From contig NC_092347.1 of the NCBI RefSeq assembly GCF_963676685.1, forward strand, positions 88,476,592-88,540,591: a stretch of 64,000 nucleotides of DNA. Reading direction: 5' to 3'. The notes under the pieces were generated by a model. That model was not told the origin of the DNA, did not search any database, and worked only from the letters and a program-made list of their open reading frames with translations. Of this stretch, positions 1 through 13,700 are shown in pieces (position 1 is the first letter of the stretch; each line of letters starts with the position of its first letter). The position numbers were made by a program, and so were the translations under genes. This DNA comes from Mytilus edulis (Eukaryota; Mollusca; Bivalvia; Mytilida; Mytilidae).

Positions 1-521
1 ATCATTTGTGAAACGGTTATTCCATAACGGTCAACCAACTCGTGATGGCGTCCTTAAAATTTTCGAAGGGATGATTTCAACTTCACCATTTGGAACTCTT
101 GGTTTAATAGCTTCCTTGTGAGCAGCAAACCTCTATCAAGAAAATCATGATAGGAAATGCAAGCACGGGAATATCGTATCAATTGGGAGATATATACCCC
201 GTATGCAGGTGCTGCTGGAATGTTGCTACTTAGAAATGGAAAGTTCACAATTGGAAAGCTGAAATCATCTCTTTTGTCGTAAAGTTTTGTTTTCAACCGA
301 CCCTCATTGTCAATTTCTAGATGTAAGTCAAGATATGAAGCCGACTTAACTGTATCTGTAGTATCCTTTATCTCTAGTTCGATTGGATAGATGCGTTCCA
401 CATACTCACCAAATTTTGAATTGTTTAGTGAAAGAACATCATCTATATAGCGGAAAGTAGAGTTAAAGGATATTGCTAACTTTTTATCTTTCTTCCTAAG
501 AAGTTTCTGCATGAAGTCCAA
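1..521 (-). pseudogene. Reverse transcriptase fragment of a retroelement, broken
   Basis: The minus strand encodes a piece of a reverse transcriptase with the catalytic box FRYIDDVL followed by a conserved SASYLDLHLEID stretch and an ISQLIRYSRAC motif. Together these resemble retroelement RT proteins common in molluscan and other invertebrate genomes, possibly Penelope-like. The reading frame is interrupted by a TAA at 54-56, just after KSSLRKF, and the same frame then continues with GRHHELVDRYGI to the window edge, so the copy carries at least one premature stop. The upstream half (fingers and N-terminus) is missing above about position 521. It is a decayed insertion rather than a host gene. 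The RT identity is firm; the clade is not. Confidence 0.8.
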
Positions 522-1607
522 GCATACAGTAAATTATGAATCAATTATCGTATATCTATTTTTCTTGTTCCATGTATGAGGCCATGGATGAGGATATGAA
601 TGGTTTTTACAGGGCAAAAAAAAAACGTCATTAGATGCCGGACCAAAACTAAAGATAACAAAATAAGGAAATGGTGAAATTAAAATGTGAAGAATATAAT
701 AATTGATTTTGGTTGCCTAATCATCAGTGTCCAGTGGCAAATATAGGCATGTTTAGGAAAAATCTAAGAGATAAACAAATATAGGATAGAGCGAAAAATA
801 GCAGGACCAAAACTGAAGATAACAGAATAAAAGATGATATTATTGAAAGTATATTGCGATGATTGATTTTTGCTGTCTAATGTCCAGTGGCAAATTATCT
901 GACCCCCCTTTTTAACCACCACCACCACACATACCACAACCATTACCACCAAAAGTCACATATATCGGTATCTCTATACAGATATCGATGTTTGGGTGCT
1001 CCCCCCCCCCCCCCCCCAAGAAAACGAGGTTCTGGATACGCCCCTGTCTTTGTATATTTTGAAAATATCACTGCTGGGTCACATTGTGTCAGATATAAAT
1101 ATATAGGCCGGGAAAACCAATCGTATGATAATCGAAATTTCGTACGTTTTTCAGAGACTAGTGTCTGTCGTAAATAACATATCTACTCCATTCCGGAGTT
1201 AAAATTTTGCCAAAAACTTTCAAAAATATAAAGGTTGCCAGATTTAAAATTAAGACCAAGGATTTGTCTGTATAGTTTGTCTTTTAAAAGACGCAAAAAT
1301 AACAACAAAAATTTCAGTAAATTTACTAAAAGATAATTTTTTAATATATTTTTTTGGCCAAATAATTAAAGATATTTGAAATGCAAAATAACATCGGTAT
1401 TGAAAAAAAAGTATACTGGGAGTTCTGACTACTAAAATCAGAGACATATAATTATTAACGGGAACTTTCGCTTCTTTATAAGCAACAAAATTCGTTTTCT
1501 GTTATCAGGGTTGTTAAAAAATGTTGTTTGTCGTTTATTAATGCATTTTTAGTATGTTAAATTTGGATTTTTTTGATTTTTTTAAAGTCAGCTGAGCTGG
1601 GACTAGG

Positions 1608-1677
1608 TTATAAATAGATTAGGGGAAAACCTAAAACCAATCGTATGACAATCGGAAGTGTCGCTTTGACCACGTCG
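1608..1677 (+). promoter_or_regulatory. Putative PERK promoter elements: TATA-like, CCAAT and UPRE-like site
   Basis: A TATAAATA-like sequence lies at about 1608-1616, a CCAAT box at about 1637-1641, and CCACGTCG at 1670-1677, roughly 90-160 bp before the PERK start codon. The reverse complement of the last site, CGACGTGG, differs by one base from the unfolded-protein-response element core TGACGTGG bound by XBP1/ATF6. The transcription start is unknown, so the assignment rests on position and motif resemblance only. The block containing CCAAT repeats, with changes, a sequence at about 1110-1142. Confidence 0.3.
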
Positions 1678-1768
1678 ACTTAGGTGATCTCATTTCCGGT
1701 GTAAACACTTGGACTGTTTTCAACAGATTATCTTACGTCAGATGTAAATGTAGATTTTTGTATTGTAA

Positions 1769-4700
1769 ATGGGAAGAAGACGAAGTAAACGATGGAATTC
1801 GTGTATGATTTGGTTTGCTACGTCGGTTGGAGCTCTGTTTTATACGATCAGTTGCATCAAAGCCGCGGATGATATTGACACCTCGAGATCTGTCGATTCT
1901 GGAACCTACTATGATTTTCCCAGGGAACCCGAAATTACTGGTCAAAGATCATCCTCCTGTGTGGCAAAACCTCCGTCTGTTCTAAATAAGTAAGTAATTA
2001 TAATTGCAAATATTGAAAAAAAATCATCTCATAAATCATTTATTTGCATTCATCTGACCATGCTGACAGACCTACCCACTGCCAGTACAGTGTACTGGTT
2101 TTGTCGACTGACATGCTACAATATGTACTTGTAATCAAAAGAACGAACATTGGACATTTAAAAGATTACAGTAAGCACTCTTGAGATACAACAAATTATC
2201 TCCCCTTGATTGCTTGTCTTTGTGACTAGTATTTACACTGTTTGTACAAAAGTCTTCTGTTTATTTTTTATTTTTTATTCTCCCAGAGCATTGACCTCTG
2301 CATTTATGCAGCAAAAGGCTCAACTGCAAGGCATGTTTTTAAGCCGGTTTAGTTTTTGTATACAGTGGGCAAATGCTGCATGATCCACAACAGAATATAC
2401 TCTTTTAATATAGACCGTTAACATTTAAGTTGACTGTACATGTATACTGACTGATATAATACAGAAAAATAATTGAGTAGTCCTGTGTACAGTTTTCAAG
2501 ATTCAAAGTTTTATTTAGAGTTGATATTCAATAAACTACATACATGTAACACAAGCTCTAGTGAGCTTTTCAAGTATTTACTGGAGAAAAAAATAATACT
2601 TTGTTGTTATTTCAGCAAAGTGTAAGTTAGAACTTCCAAAACATAAGCAAGAACCTGAATAATCTGAATTTACAAAGGGGTCCAACAAAGGAAAATAATA
2701 TTTTGTAGAATGATTCACCATGCAATATCTTCTTAATCTGGTGGTTATGACCTGTTAATCTTGTTTACTTGTGGCTTCTGACTTAGGGCAGGCGCATATT
2801 GACATATAGATATATTGTTCCCAGATCCAGTACGAAAAATCTTCATTTTTTTATGTAAAGCAAAACAAATTAATTTACTACATCATGTACATGTTTACCT
2901 TAGAAAAGAATAAACTGTGAACATTAAGATAAGGCTGCATTTGTGTAAACTAATTTTTCTTCTATTGAAGTTTCAAGAATTAGTCTTCATGCATACAGTG
3001 TATTATTAACACAAATAATTACCATGCACAATGTTGAACAATTATAAACTGTATCATGTGTATTAAACGATGTTAAAAATTGAACAAAAAACTGCTACAT
3101 ACACATGATATGCAACTTTTGTGATATCTAGCTGGTTGGAACACATGTTTTCTTTTTAAATTAGGAATATTTTGTCAAATGGCTTTAAAAAAAACTCTTT
3201 ACAATAAGAAATGGAATTAATTCTGCGGACTTGTTGTACATGTAATATATAATTCAAAGAGAAACTTGACTATAATTATGTAATAAAATAAAAGCAATGA
3301 ATTCATTGCTATTTTGTAACCTATTAATTCAAACATGTCAAAACCTCAGTTTCTTTCATTTTTTTTTTTTTTTCCACACTTTTTTTATCTTATTTTAAAG
3401 CTTAATTTAATCTGCATTTAATACCATTATTCATTGTTTGCCGCCTACATTGTACATGTATTGTATAAACAATAAGTACATGTTCATCCTGATAAAGATA
3501 TTTATGTATTCAATAATACCAAATATAGAAATAACCATGGCCACCACTTTAAGTGAGAAATTTTTCCTCAAAATTTGAGCTTTGTAAATATTTAAATCAA
3601 ATCAAATGACTATTCATGAAGTGTAGCTTTTTATAGTCAGACAAAGCCATGAACAATATTTGTCTAAGATTTAATTATTTACAAATTAGTTAAGTACAAA
3701 TGTCTTCAAGTAAACAAAGTATTTTACGTAGACAAATTCACAATACATGTACTGTATATACCACAGTGGAACCCAATAGTAAAAAAATGTAGGCACTTAT
3801 GATACTTTACCTAAAATTTATTGAAAAAATGCTTTAGTTCAGACACAAATAAGGCTCAATGTATGAATTTACTGGACAGTATTAATTATTAATGTTCTCC
3901 AATACACAACCAAAATCAGAATTAGTATCTCAAAGGTATTTTTTATACTGATCCTGTTGAAATGAGTTTCCGAGGTTAGGGAGGTTGTGTGGCAGCTAAC
4001 ATGTTTAACCCCAACATATTCTGTATGTGCCTGTCCAAAGTCGGGAGCCTGTAAACATGATAAATCAGTTGTTGTTGTGTGTTGGCGTTTAACATTTGTA
4101 TTTCATTATTGTTTTTAATGTCATTTTTTGGCCTTTTATAGCTGACTATGCAGTTGGGTTTTTCTCATTTTTAAGGCCGTACAATGATCTATAGCTGTCA
4201 CATTGGCAATACACTGTAATACCAAATCTTCCTATTTGTACATTGTATAAGGTAATATATTAAAATTTGGTAAACATGATGCATTATAGAAGAAGGTCCA
4301 ATTTCCACTGTATCTGTTTTATTCAGACAATCATTGACATTCTGTATTGAATCAATTCAGTATAAACATGAAATATTAAATATAATAAGGAACAAATGTT
4401 ACTTTTGAAGATATGCCAGTTTGTTGTGTATATACATTGTAAGAGAACAAATGTTTTCAAATACAATGTATTATGAAGGTTAAAAATGATCATTAATTGT
4501 ATATATTGTAGATTTCTGATGGTAGTGAGTACTCTAGATGGCAAAGTTTCAGCATTAGATGTACAGGATAGTGGCAAGATACTATGGAGTGTTGATGCTG
4601 ATACTAGACCCCTGTTGTCATCCAGTATAGGAAACTTAGAGGTAGGTACAAGTCAAAATTCTTCAAAAAACATGTTGGAGTGTGGAATTAAGCTACAGTG

Positions 4701-7700
4701 TAACCTGCTTAATCTGACAACTGAGTATTTCAACATCCTGGTTTTAGCCGACACATTTTCATGGTCCAAAAATATGCCTGTTCTTGTAGAAAAAATTCCG
4801 ACACCCTGCTTAATCTGACATTTTTTCTGCTCCCCTATGTGTTGTATATCTTTTGTCTATTAATTCTTGATAAATGATCTAATGCAATGCCTCATTAATA
4901 TACTTTACCTTTATGTTTCTTTTTCTTCAGATAACAAGAAATGGAATGAAAACACGACTGATACCCTCTCTTGATGGTGGTTTGTACCAGTATGATGGAG
5001 AGAGTATCGAGGCTGTTCCCCTGTCTGCAGAAACACTACTTAGCTCGTCATTTAAGATGACAGAAGATATAACTATGATTGGTGGCAAAGATTTATTATC
5101 GTATGGTTTAGACCCCCTTTCTGGTCAGGTAATAATTTAATCTTCATGTTTTATTGCGAACCCTATCTTAGTTTTCCATAGATTCACCTGCAAGTTACCT
5201 GTCCATTTAAACTTTTGTAAGTCCTATTGTCCCATCTAACAAATACAACAGGTATTGTTCTCTGTGTAGTTTATTCACTGGGACCTTTAAATTTCTTCTA
5301 GGAGAAATATATCACTCATTGATTAATTTACCTGACCAAAAAATTATCTTCTTTTTTATTGAAATACTTCTAATAACTCACATAAACTGTATGCAATATT
5401 GTATTTATTCAATATTATCATTAATATATTTTCAATCTGTTCAATATAAAATCTGGTTTAATACTAAAAAGTTTATTTCAGACACATTTTTTAGTATTTT
5501 CCAATGAATTTACATGTTTTTGTTGTTGTTCATTTATAGACTTATGTTTATGAAGACCTTAATTTAAAAATAATAATATTCAATTTTTTATTTATCAAAC
5601 ACACAAAAATATTGAATATTTGATCAGAAATCAACTTTTAATTTTTGAATCAGTATTACAAATGTAATATTGAACACATTAAAAACGAGTTACTCCAGGT
5701 ATCTAATAAATACAACACCACATGCAGTTTTGTGAGTCCTTACTTAGTATTGGTATAAGTATTTTTTCTTCATTGACAGTTCAATTTTTTACTCAGGTAG
5801 ATTAATCAATGAGTGATATATTTCTCCTAGAAGAAATTTAAAGGTCTGAGTGAATAAACTACACAGAGAACAATACCTGTTGTATTTGTTAGATGGGACA
5901 ATAGAACTGCCAAAAGTTTAAATGGACAGGTAACTTGCAGGTGAATCTATGGAAAACTACGATAGGGTTCGCAATAATAGAGGAGTAAAGATAACACAAG
6001 AAATATTTTTTTTAAAAATGCAATTTTTCCGAAAGATTGATTCATGTACCAGTACTGTAGTATGTCATGTAAAGAAATAATTTCTGAATGTCCCCATCCA
6101 ACTTCCAAGCAAGGACCAAAGCTCATAAACTCGGCAATCAAACATTAAACACAGGACTTCGGGAATGTCCGGAGAGTCGACAACCTTGCTTTGGAAGTTG
6201 GTCCCCGTTCTGATGTTTACATGATTTGATTTAGAGGGCATATACTTTCAAAAAAGAGATAAAAAGAGTCAAAAACTGAAATGAAATAGATTTTGCCATT
6301 TAATTTACAATCTTAACACGGAAGACGCACAATTTGTTGGCAACACTGACTATTTACCATATTTAAGACTTATTGAATTATTTAAACATGTTAAAGGGAG
6401 AAAATTCATAAACATTTTTTAGCTGATAGAAATATATATGAATAAAAAGAAATGAGGTGAACATTGATGAGAAAGCAACCAAACAAATCAAATTTGACCA
6501 AAACAAGGGCAAGGTCACCATACAGTGGTAATAAGTGAACAAAAACTAGTATAACAACTAATTTTCTGTGTATGCAACATAAATGATATATAGAATATAA
6601 TAATTTGCAAAGGAAAACATTGTAAATGTATTTACTTATTTAGAAAATATTTTTAAAGATATTATTAAATTGACTGTCTTGTAACCTGTACAAGTCAATG
6701 CATGTTATAAAATTTTGCCATGATAGGTTGATATTCACATGCTGGTAGAAAACATTTTAAACGTTATGTTTATAGTTTGAATAAAATATTTAAAAATAAT
6801 AGATGATTAACTTGCATTTTATAGTTTAGAAGTATAAACAAATTTTGTGTATTTATAGTATAATATGTTCATTACTATAGCTGAAGTACACATGCAGTGC
6901 TCATGGCTGCCATACATTTGGTGATTCCATGGTAACGGAAGAGGAAGATGTCCTTGTTGTTACTAGAAATACACAAACTGTAAGAGCCGTTGATTCTAGA
7001 GTAGGAATGGAAAAGTAAGTTAGGTCCAAGCACTTCAGTTACAGAACTTTACCAAAAATGTCACCATCTTCAAGATAATATTTGCCGCTAATGGCCATGG
7101 GGAAAAACACGTTCATATATTTTAACATAATTTAATTTTTAAGCAATACCCTATAAAATGACAATAAATATGGTAGATACAATAAAACAGTTGTCTTTGC
7201 TATTATGTGCAGCATATTTTTGTCTGTCGTTCGTTCTGATTGCCCATGCAAAATGCACCAATTGTGTACAGCAAATTTTGATATGTGTTACCTAGGATTA
7301 TATTTTATTTCCTCACTAATTTGCATTATGCATGTATGTTCGAGTTAAGTACTCAGTTAAAAGTAAAACAGTATCCTTGAATTATGCTATTTTTTGTCTA
7401 GTTTAGAATGACATGTGATTTTACAATTATTAACAGAGAATGTGTAGTTCATATTTATATTATATATTTATTTTATAAAAAACATGATCTGAATATTTAA
7501 TAAATAAACAGCAATAGAATAGATGTTTAACATGTCACAACAAAGATGTTAGAATAATTAGAATCATCGTTGTTGTAGATGGAACTTCAGTGTAGGATCT
7601 CATGAGCTGGAATTTTTACCAGGGACCAACATTAAACCAGTCAAACCTGTGGATACTGATACTGATTTTGACGATGATGTTAATATTGTTACCTGTCCAG

Positions 7701-10700
7701 CCAATGGTAAGGTCATACATGTATTTCTTATTACCTTGTAAGTGTAGGTGCATGAATAAAAGCAAAGTTGGGTGAAAAATTAACTTGGACAGAAACATAA
7801 CAACACAACTCAATTGTATATAAATGTTCCATACCGTATGAGTATTTGGACCGTACGCGCACGGTCTGGACCGTATGCGTACTTTTTCAAAATACTCATA
7901 CGGTCGGACCGTACGCGTACGGTCTGACTAATATTAAAAAGTTGGTCAAGTTTACTAGATATAAATACATATAACAGATCATCATAACTTATTGATATAA
8001 AAAAGTTCAATTGTAATTGAAATAAAAACTTTATATTTTATCTATTTAAAAAATCCATGCTAATTAAATCTGTTAATCTCTTGTATTTAGTATTTCGATC
8101 AGTAATACATTAATTGAATTATGACAATTATTCTCACTGAAATTGATGATATCGGAAGTACACATAATGTGGGCGGACACTTGTTTTAGAATATTTAGCA
8201 ACTTTACAGAAAAATGCATATGCAAAGGAGCATGCATGCATGAACTGCAAACAAGTAAATGTAAAACAATATTACATTACTTGTACGTGGTAGCAAGTGT
8301 CACCTTGGCGAGAGTACCAAAATAGGATTTAGATATACAATTAAACAAATATTTAATTTCAATTGTTAGTTTGAACATTTTATCCATCTGATCTGAGACT
8401 ACTATAACATGTGTTATAGTAGTCTCAGATCTAATTGTAAAAATAACAATTTGTTAAACTAAAAATAAAGATTGGGATAAATATTCGTTTGAATTTAACC
8501 CATATGATCCAATAACATGTATGGTCAGCTCGTACTGGACCATACGCGTATACTCATAAGGTCCGACCGTACGTGTATGGTCGGACCGTATGAGTATACG
8601 TATACGGTCCGGACCGTACGCGTACGGTCCAAATACTCATATGGTCTGGAACATAAACACTATTAAGAGTTATTCAATTTCACCAAAACATTGTAACATT
8701 TGTTTAATTTTTAAGACGATTTCTATCATGATTTTTTCTTTATTCAGAAGAAGAAGAAATTGAAGTAGAACCCCTTCTTAAAATAGTTGTTCCTGAAGGT
8801 CTGGTTGTTGGACTGAGTTCTGATAATATTGAAGTTATCAGTTGGAAACATAAGGTATATATAAGAGTCTATAAAAACCAACCTTTATGTTGACACATGA
8901 TCATTATTTTATTTATAGTCAGCGACTACCACAGATTCAAATACAAAATATTTACCAAAAAATCAAATAGTGATTACCACAGATTTAAAATTATTTGATC
9001 AAGACACATTACAGAATCAAATTTTAAACATGTATCATAAAGAGCTTTTGAAAGTAGACTAACTGTAGTTGGCCTTTTAATTGAAATAAAGTACATTTCT
9101 TTTCAATGTTGTGCTTCTGAAAGACTTTCAAAATACAATTCAATCATTTTCTATGGAAGCTAAAATATCTTATATTAGTAATTACTACAATTTTTTGCTT
9201 TATAATATTTAAGTCAATAGTGATGTTGCCATATCAAGGATGGAACACAAACTTTTGATAGGCATTGGTATTCATATATAATACACATATGTTTCTGGGT
9301 ACATAAAATTGGCTAAATTTGAATCTAGAATGACGCTCTCATTCTCTTGTGTATTAGGATGATGTAATACCCTGATTCTACCTTAAATTTACCATTTGAA
9401 AACAAAAATTCCATATTTATAGGGACCAGATGGTCACTGTAACTGTTGTCCTTCAATTTTCTAAGATCAAAAAAGATTTCCTGAACTTGCACAATATATC
9501 TATTTACAGTGTAGTAAACCTTTCATTTATTATTTTTATTTTTCTTAGTTTACTAGCCCTGTAGCGAATGCCTGGCTACTGAGGAATGGTATACTTAAAC
9601 CCATCAGTGTATTTGACAATCAGCATGTACCTGCAATGTCGTCTTTTGAACCACCACAGAATGCTCCCTCTCCTGAGCCATTGCTATATGTAGGTAAGGA
9701 TGCCATTGGAATTGCTGTAATATATCAGAAATTCATTGAAAAAAATTTAAATGAGTCCCTGTGTCATGAATATGCACCCATTATATTTGTAATCTCTCTT
9801 TGTGCAACAATCCATTCATAAAACATTCTTTTTTTTAATTACCTGAAAACACAACTTGTTTTTCTATAGGAACATTCAAATTAGTACATTCTGTCAACCA
9901 TCATTAGTGCTAATGCTAAAATTAGAACAAGGAAGTAAACTCCAATAAAGGATAAGTCAGTGGTTGCTGAGTTTAATGGTACTTAATATTACCAAAATAT
10001 TTTATCGGTGTCTTGTTTTGGAATAGAATAAGGTTTAAGCCAAAAAATATGAAAAAATTATCCTTTGTTAAAAATGCATTAGACAGATGATTAAACAGAA
10101 AGGCAGTCTTCATCCCCCAACAGACAAATACAATTTTTCTTTAGCAAATCATATTAATCTTGCATGTTCGATAGAGTTGAGTACTTTCTCTTTAGTGTTG
10201 GCTTATTTTCCAATTCAAGTTTCTTTTATCAATATAATTGGATAAATTAAGTAGAAACATCTTATAACCTCTAAAATCATGAAAATAAAAATACTTTTGT
10301 TCCCTGTGCACTGTCTATAGTTTAATTATAAAATGCACTTTTCTCTGTAGGTAAACATCAAAACCAATTATATGTACAGCCATCAGTAGCTATGAAGGAG
10401 AAGTTGGCTAAGGTTGGTGTCAATACAGATTATCCTAACAGAAATGTACCCAGGGTCACATGGAAACCTTATCTAGCTTCAGGTAAATATCATTATCCTT
10501 AAAGAAACATACTTGGAACATATACATGATAAAATACAAAAATAGGATTATACATTATCTATGGTTTTCCTGAGATTAGATGTAGCCAAGAAACTTTCTT
10601 CAGCCTATAAGGCTATAGATAACATGTTAATCACTATTTTCAGAAAAAATCCATGATGTTTTGATTATGGAAACTTGCTTTATCCTGACCTCTTAGACAA

Positions 10701-13700
10701 CATCTTTTGACTGAAACTTTTGCTTGGTTAAAGTTTGTGATAAGGTCAAATTAAGAGGAACCACTATTTGCAAGTCAATGATATTTGGTATGCAGTTGTA
10801 CATGTATTAGCATTCAGATGTCTCATTTTATGGATATAATAGGGCTCCTTTCTCAAGGTTAATTAACTTTGAAAATTGTGTATAGTTTATGTGTTTAAGT
10901 TTGTGTTTAGGTTGACAGTTTAAATGGAAACACTTATGATTTGTCAATGGTATTTGGTATGCAGTTTTATAAGAATTTGAGGAAATTTTTGGCCCCTTTC
11001 CTTCACTCATGGTTCATTTACTTTGCATGTTTTCATAGTTTACATGATAAATTATTGCCATTTTGATTTCAACATTTGTTATATACTATAAAATTCAATT
11101 AAGGCAAGACATATCTCTGTGTCAGCAGTTGATGATGTAAAGAAGGTAACTTGACAAAATTAAAATGGTTTTTTTAACAGCCCCATCTAGAACCCCGCTG
11201 ATGCAAAACAAAGAAGTAAAAATGTTGGAAGAAGGACGAACTAAAGAGACTGGGATGGTTTTATACAACTATCCATTTGGTAAGTACATTGAATCTTTCA
11301 AGAAATAATGGAATATTTCATTTTGTTACTATTCATTTGGTAAAAATAATTTGTCCTTCAATAAATCATGAAATATGAAAGCATAGTAAATTGATTGTCT
11401 TTCATTTAATTAATTAATACAGCACACACCTATGTGGTTAAATTATTTTCAAATGTTGTCCAATTTCACACAAGAAGACTAAAAAACTAAGGGTAGAAAA
11501 ATTCTGTTTTTTAATGAGGTATAGTATTATTTCAAGGTTGGGCGGTAAATACCACCCCCGGTATTTACCAGTGGTATTTACCGGTATTTACCGCCCCGGA
11601 CAATATTCCCAAAGTGGTCAATACTGGCAAATACTGGTCAATTGAAATTTTCATGGTTGTTTCTAATATTAATTGAAGTAAAATCTTGATAAAAAGTCAA
11701 ATATAACATGTATAATGTGTCAGCTTATAAAATTAATGAATTTGATATTTTTTATTCATTTATAACACTTATTCTTACTGATTTAAAAATTTAGTTTTTA
11801 TGAATTATGATATTGCATACTTCATTGTACTTAAGATATATATATACAAATTTATATTTTATTTCAACATGTTTAAATCAATATATATTTATTCAAAATG
11901 TATGATTTTACAGGTAATTAAAATTAAAAGTAAATAAAACTACAGTAAATGAAGTTACATGGGGCTTTTAACCTACATGTATCACCTGGCATTGATAGGT
12001 GTGAAAATTTAATTACTAAAACAACAGCCTCCAATAAAAGTTGACAGTACATGGGTTGAAAGTAATAAAATTGATATATGAAGACTCCCTTAAAAAATAA
12101 ATTATTTCCTGTCTATAGCTATTTAACTGTGAGATAAAAACCTTCTTCATGCTGGAAATGGAAATTTGAAGCAGGGACAAAAAGTTTTTATCTTTTACTA
12201 TAATATTATGTACACATTAATCAATGTAGATCCCTGTTTGAATTTACAATAGAATTAGAAATGAAAGCATTAAAAATTATTTGAACACTTTCTATATATA
12301 AATTAATTATTAATTGTAATTATAATTGACCAAGTAGATAGTGGTTTTTATAGTAATGACCACTCAAAATTTCAATCGACCAGTATTTGCCGGTATTTCC
12401 CAGTATTTCCCAGTATTTCCTGGTAAATACCGGTAATTACCACTGGCATGGTCAATACTAGTATTGACCGCTTTTTTGCCAACCTTGTATTATTTCCACT
12501 CAATAGTTGAATTAAAAATAATAAACCTCTTGAAAATCTTTTAAAATTAAAACATCAATAATTTTGTTATTCTGAATGCAATTATATTAAACTTTGACAC
12601 AAAAATCAAGATCAAGAAATAGTGTTGGATGAAAAAATGTTTTTTTTTAATTTAATTTGTATTTTGCTATTAAATAAATAAGCTTGGAGTTTAGCAGACA
12701 ATATTACACTTTTGACAGCAGTAATATCAAGCAAGTCACAGGAATCTAGGGAACAATTTACAAATATTATTTTAATGGTTGATAATAATTCAATGAGTTC
12801 TTTGCATTCTATTGTTTATTGTTTCAGATAATGGATATTATTTATACCCAGAATTCTCATTTTCTGTACCAGAAGATCGTCCTGACAACAATGATACAAA
12901 TGAACCAGATATGTTGGTTAACATTTCACAGTCATTCTGGTCATACTGGTAAGTATATTGCATATGTCAGCAAATTAATCCAAAAACATGTATATATGAG
13001 TTTAATAGCTCTCAGACACGACTTCATCATAAGAAAAAAATGTCTGTTCGCTTGTGTTTATTGATGACAAGCAAAGTATGTGAACAAATCCAAATCATTT
13101 TGATTAAAAGAAGATGTTGGTTGAATGTCAATGCCAATTAAAAAAAATTATTCAACATTCAAAAGTCTACATATGGTCCTCAATTAGAGTTTCCTTAAAA
13201 TATGCCAAGAACTAAGTTGCCCCACACATAGGAAAGTTGTATATAAATCTAACTGAAACTATCACATCAAAGATCTGCCATTAATACAAAATTCTTAAAA
13301 TAAAAGGAAAAGCATGTGGGATAATCAGTTGTTGATTTTTTATGCTGCAAATTAAAACATTTATCACATGTAAGTTACATTTACTTTGCAGGAAGGAAGT
13401 TCTTGCGTTCAGTATGTTTTTTGCTGTATTTGTCCATCTGTTTCTGACTAAAGTGGCTGTCAAACAAGGCCTCATTGTAATTAAGGTATGTATAATACAC
13501 TTTTGAAAAGAATGTACTCTTAACCAGTTTGAGTTTTCTCTTACGTAACTGAAAAATCTGATTATCAACCAAAAATATTAGAAATTGTTACAGGTTAAAT
13601 TTAAAACCAATAATTGAATACCGTATAAATCGTTAAATAAGCCGCAGGTTTTTTTCTCTGTCTTTGTCCCTGCGTGTTATACTCGGGTGCGTGTTATGTA

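Noticed and set aside
887-1177. Frame of 96 codons with His- and Pro-runs
   Set aside because: It crosses a C homopolymer and simple repeats, with no splice context or recognisable domain.
8143-8325. Short open frame in PERK intron 5
   Set aside because: It lies inside the TIR element 7825-8653 and encodes nothing recognisable.
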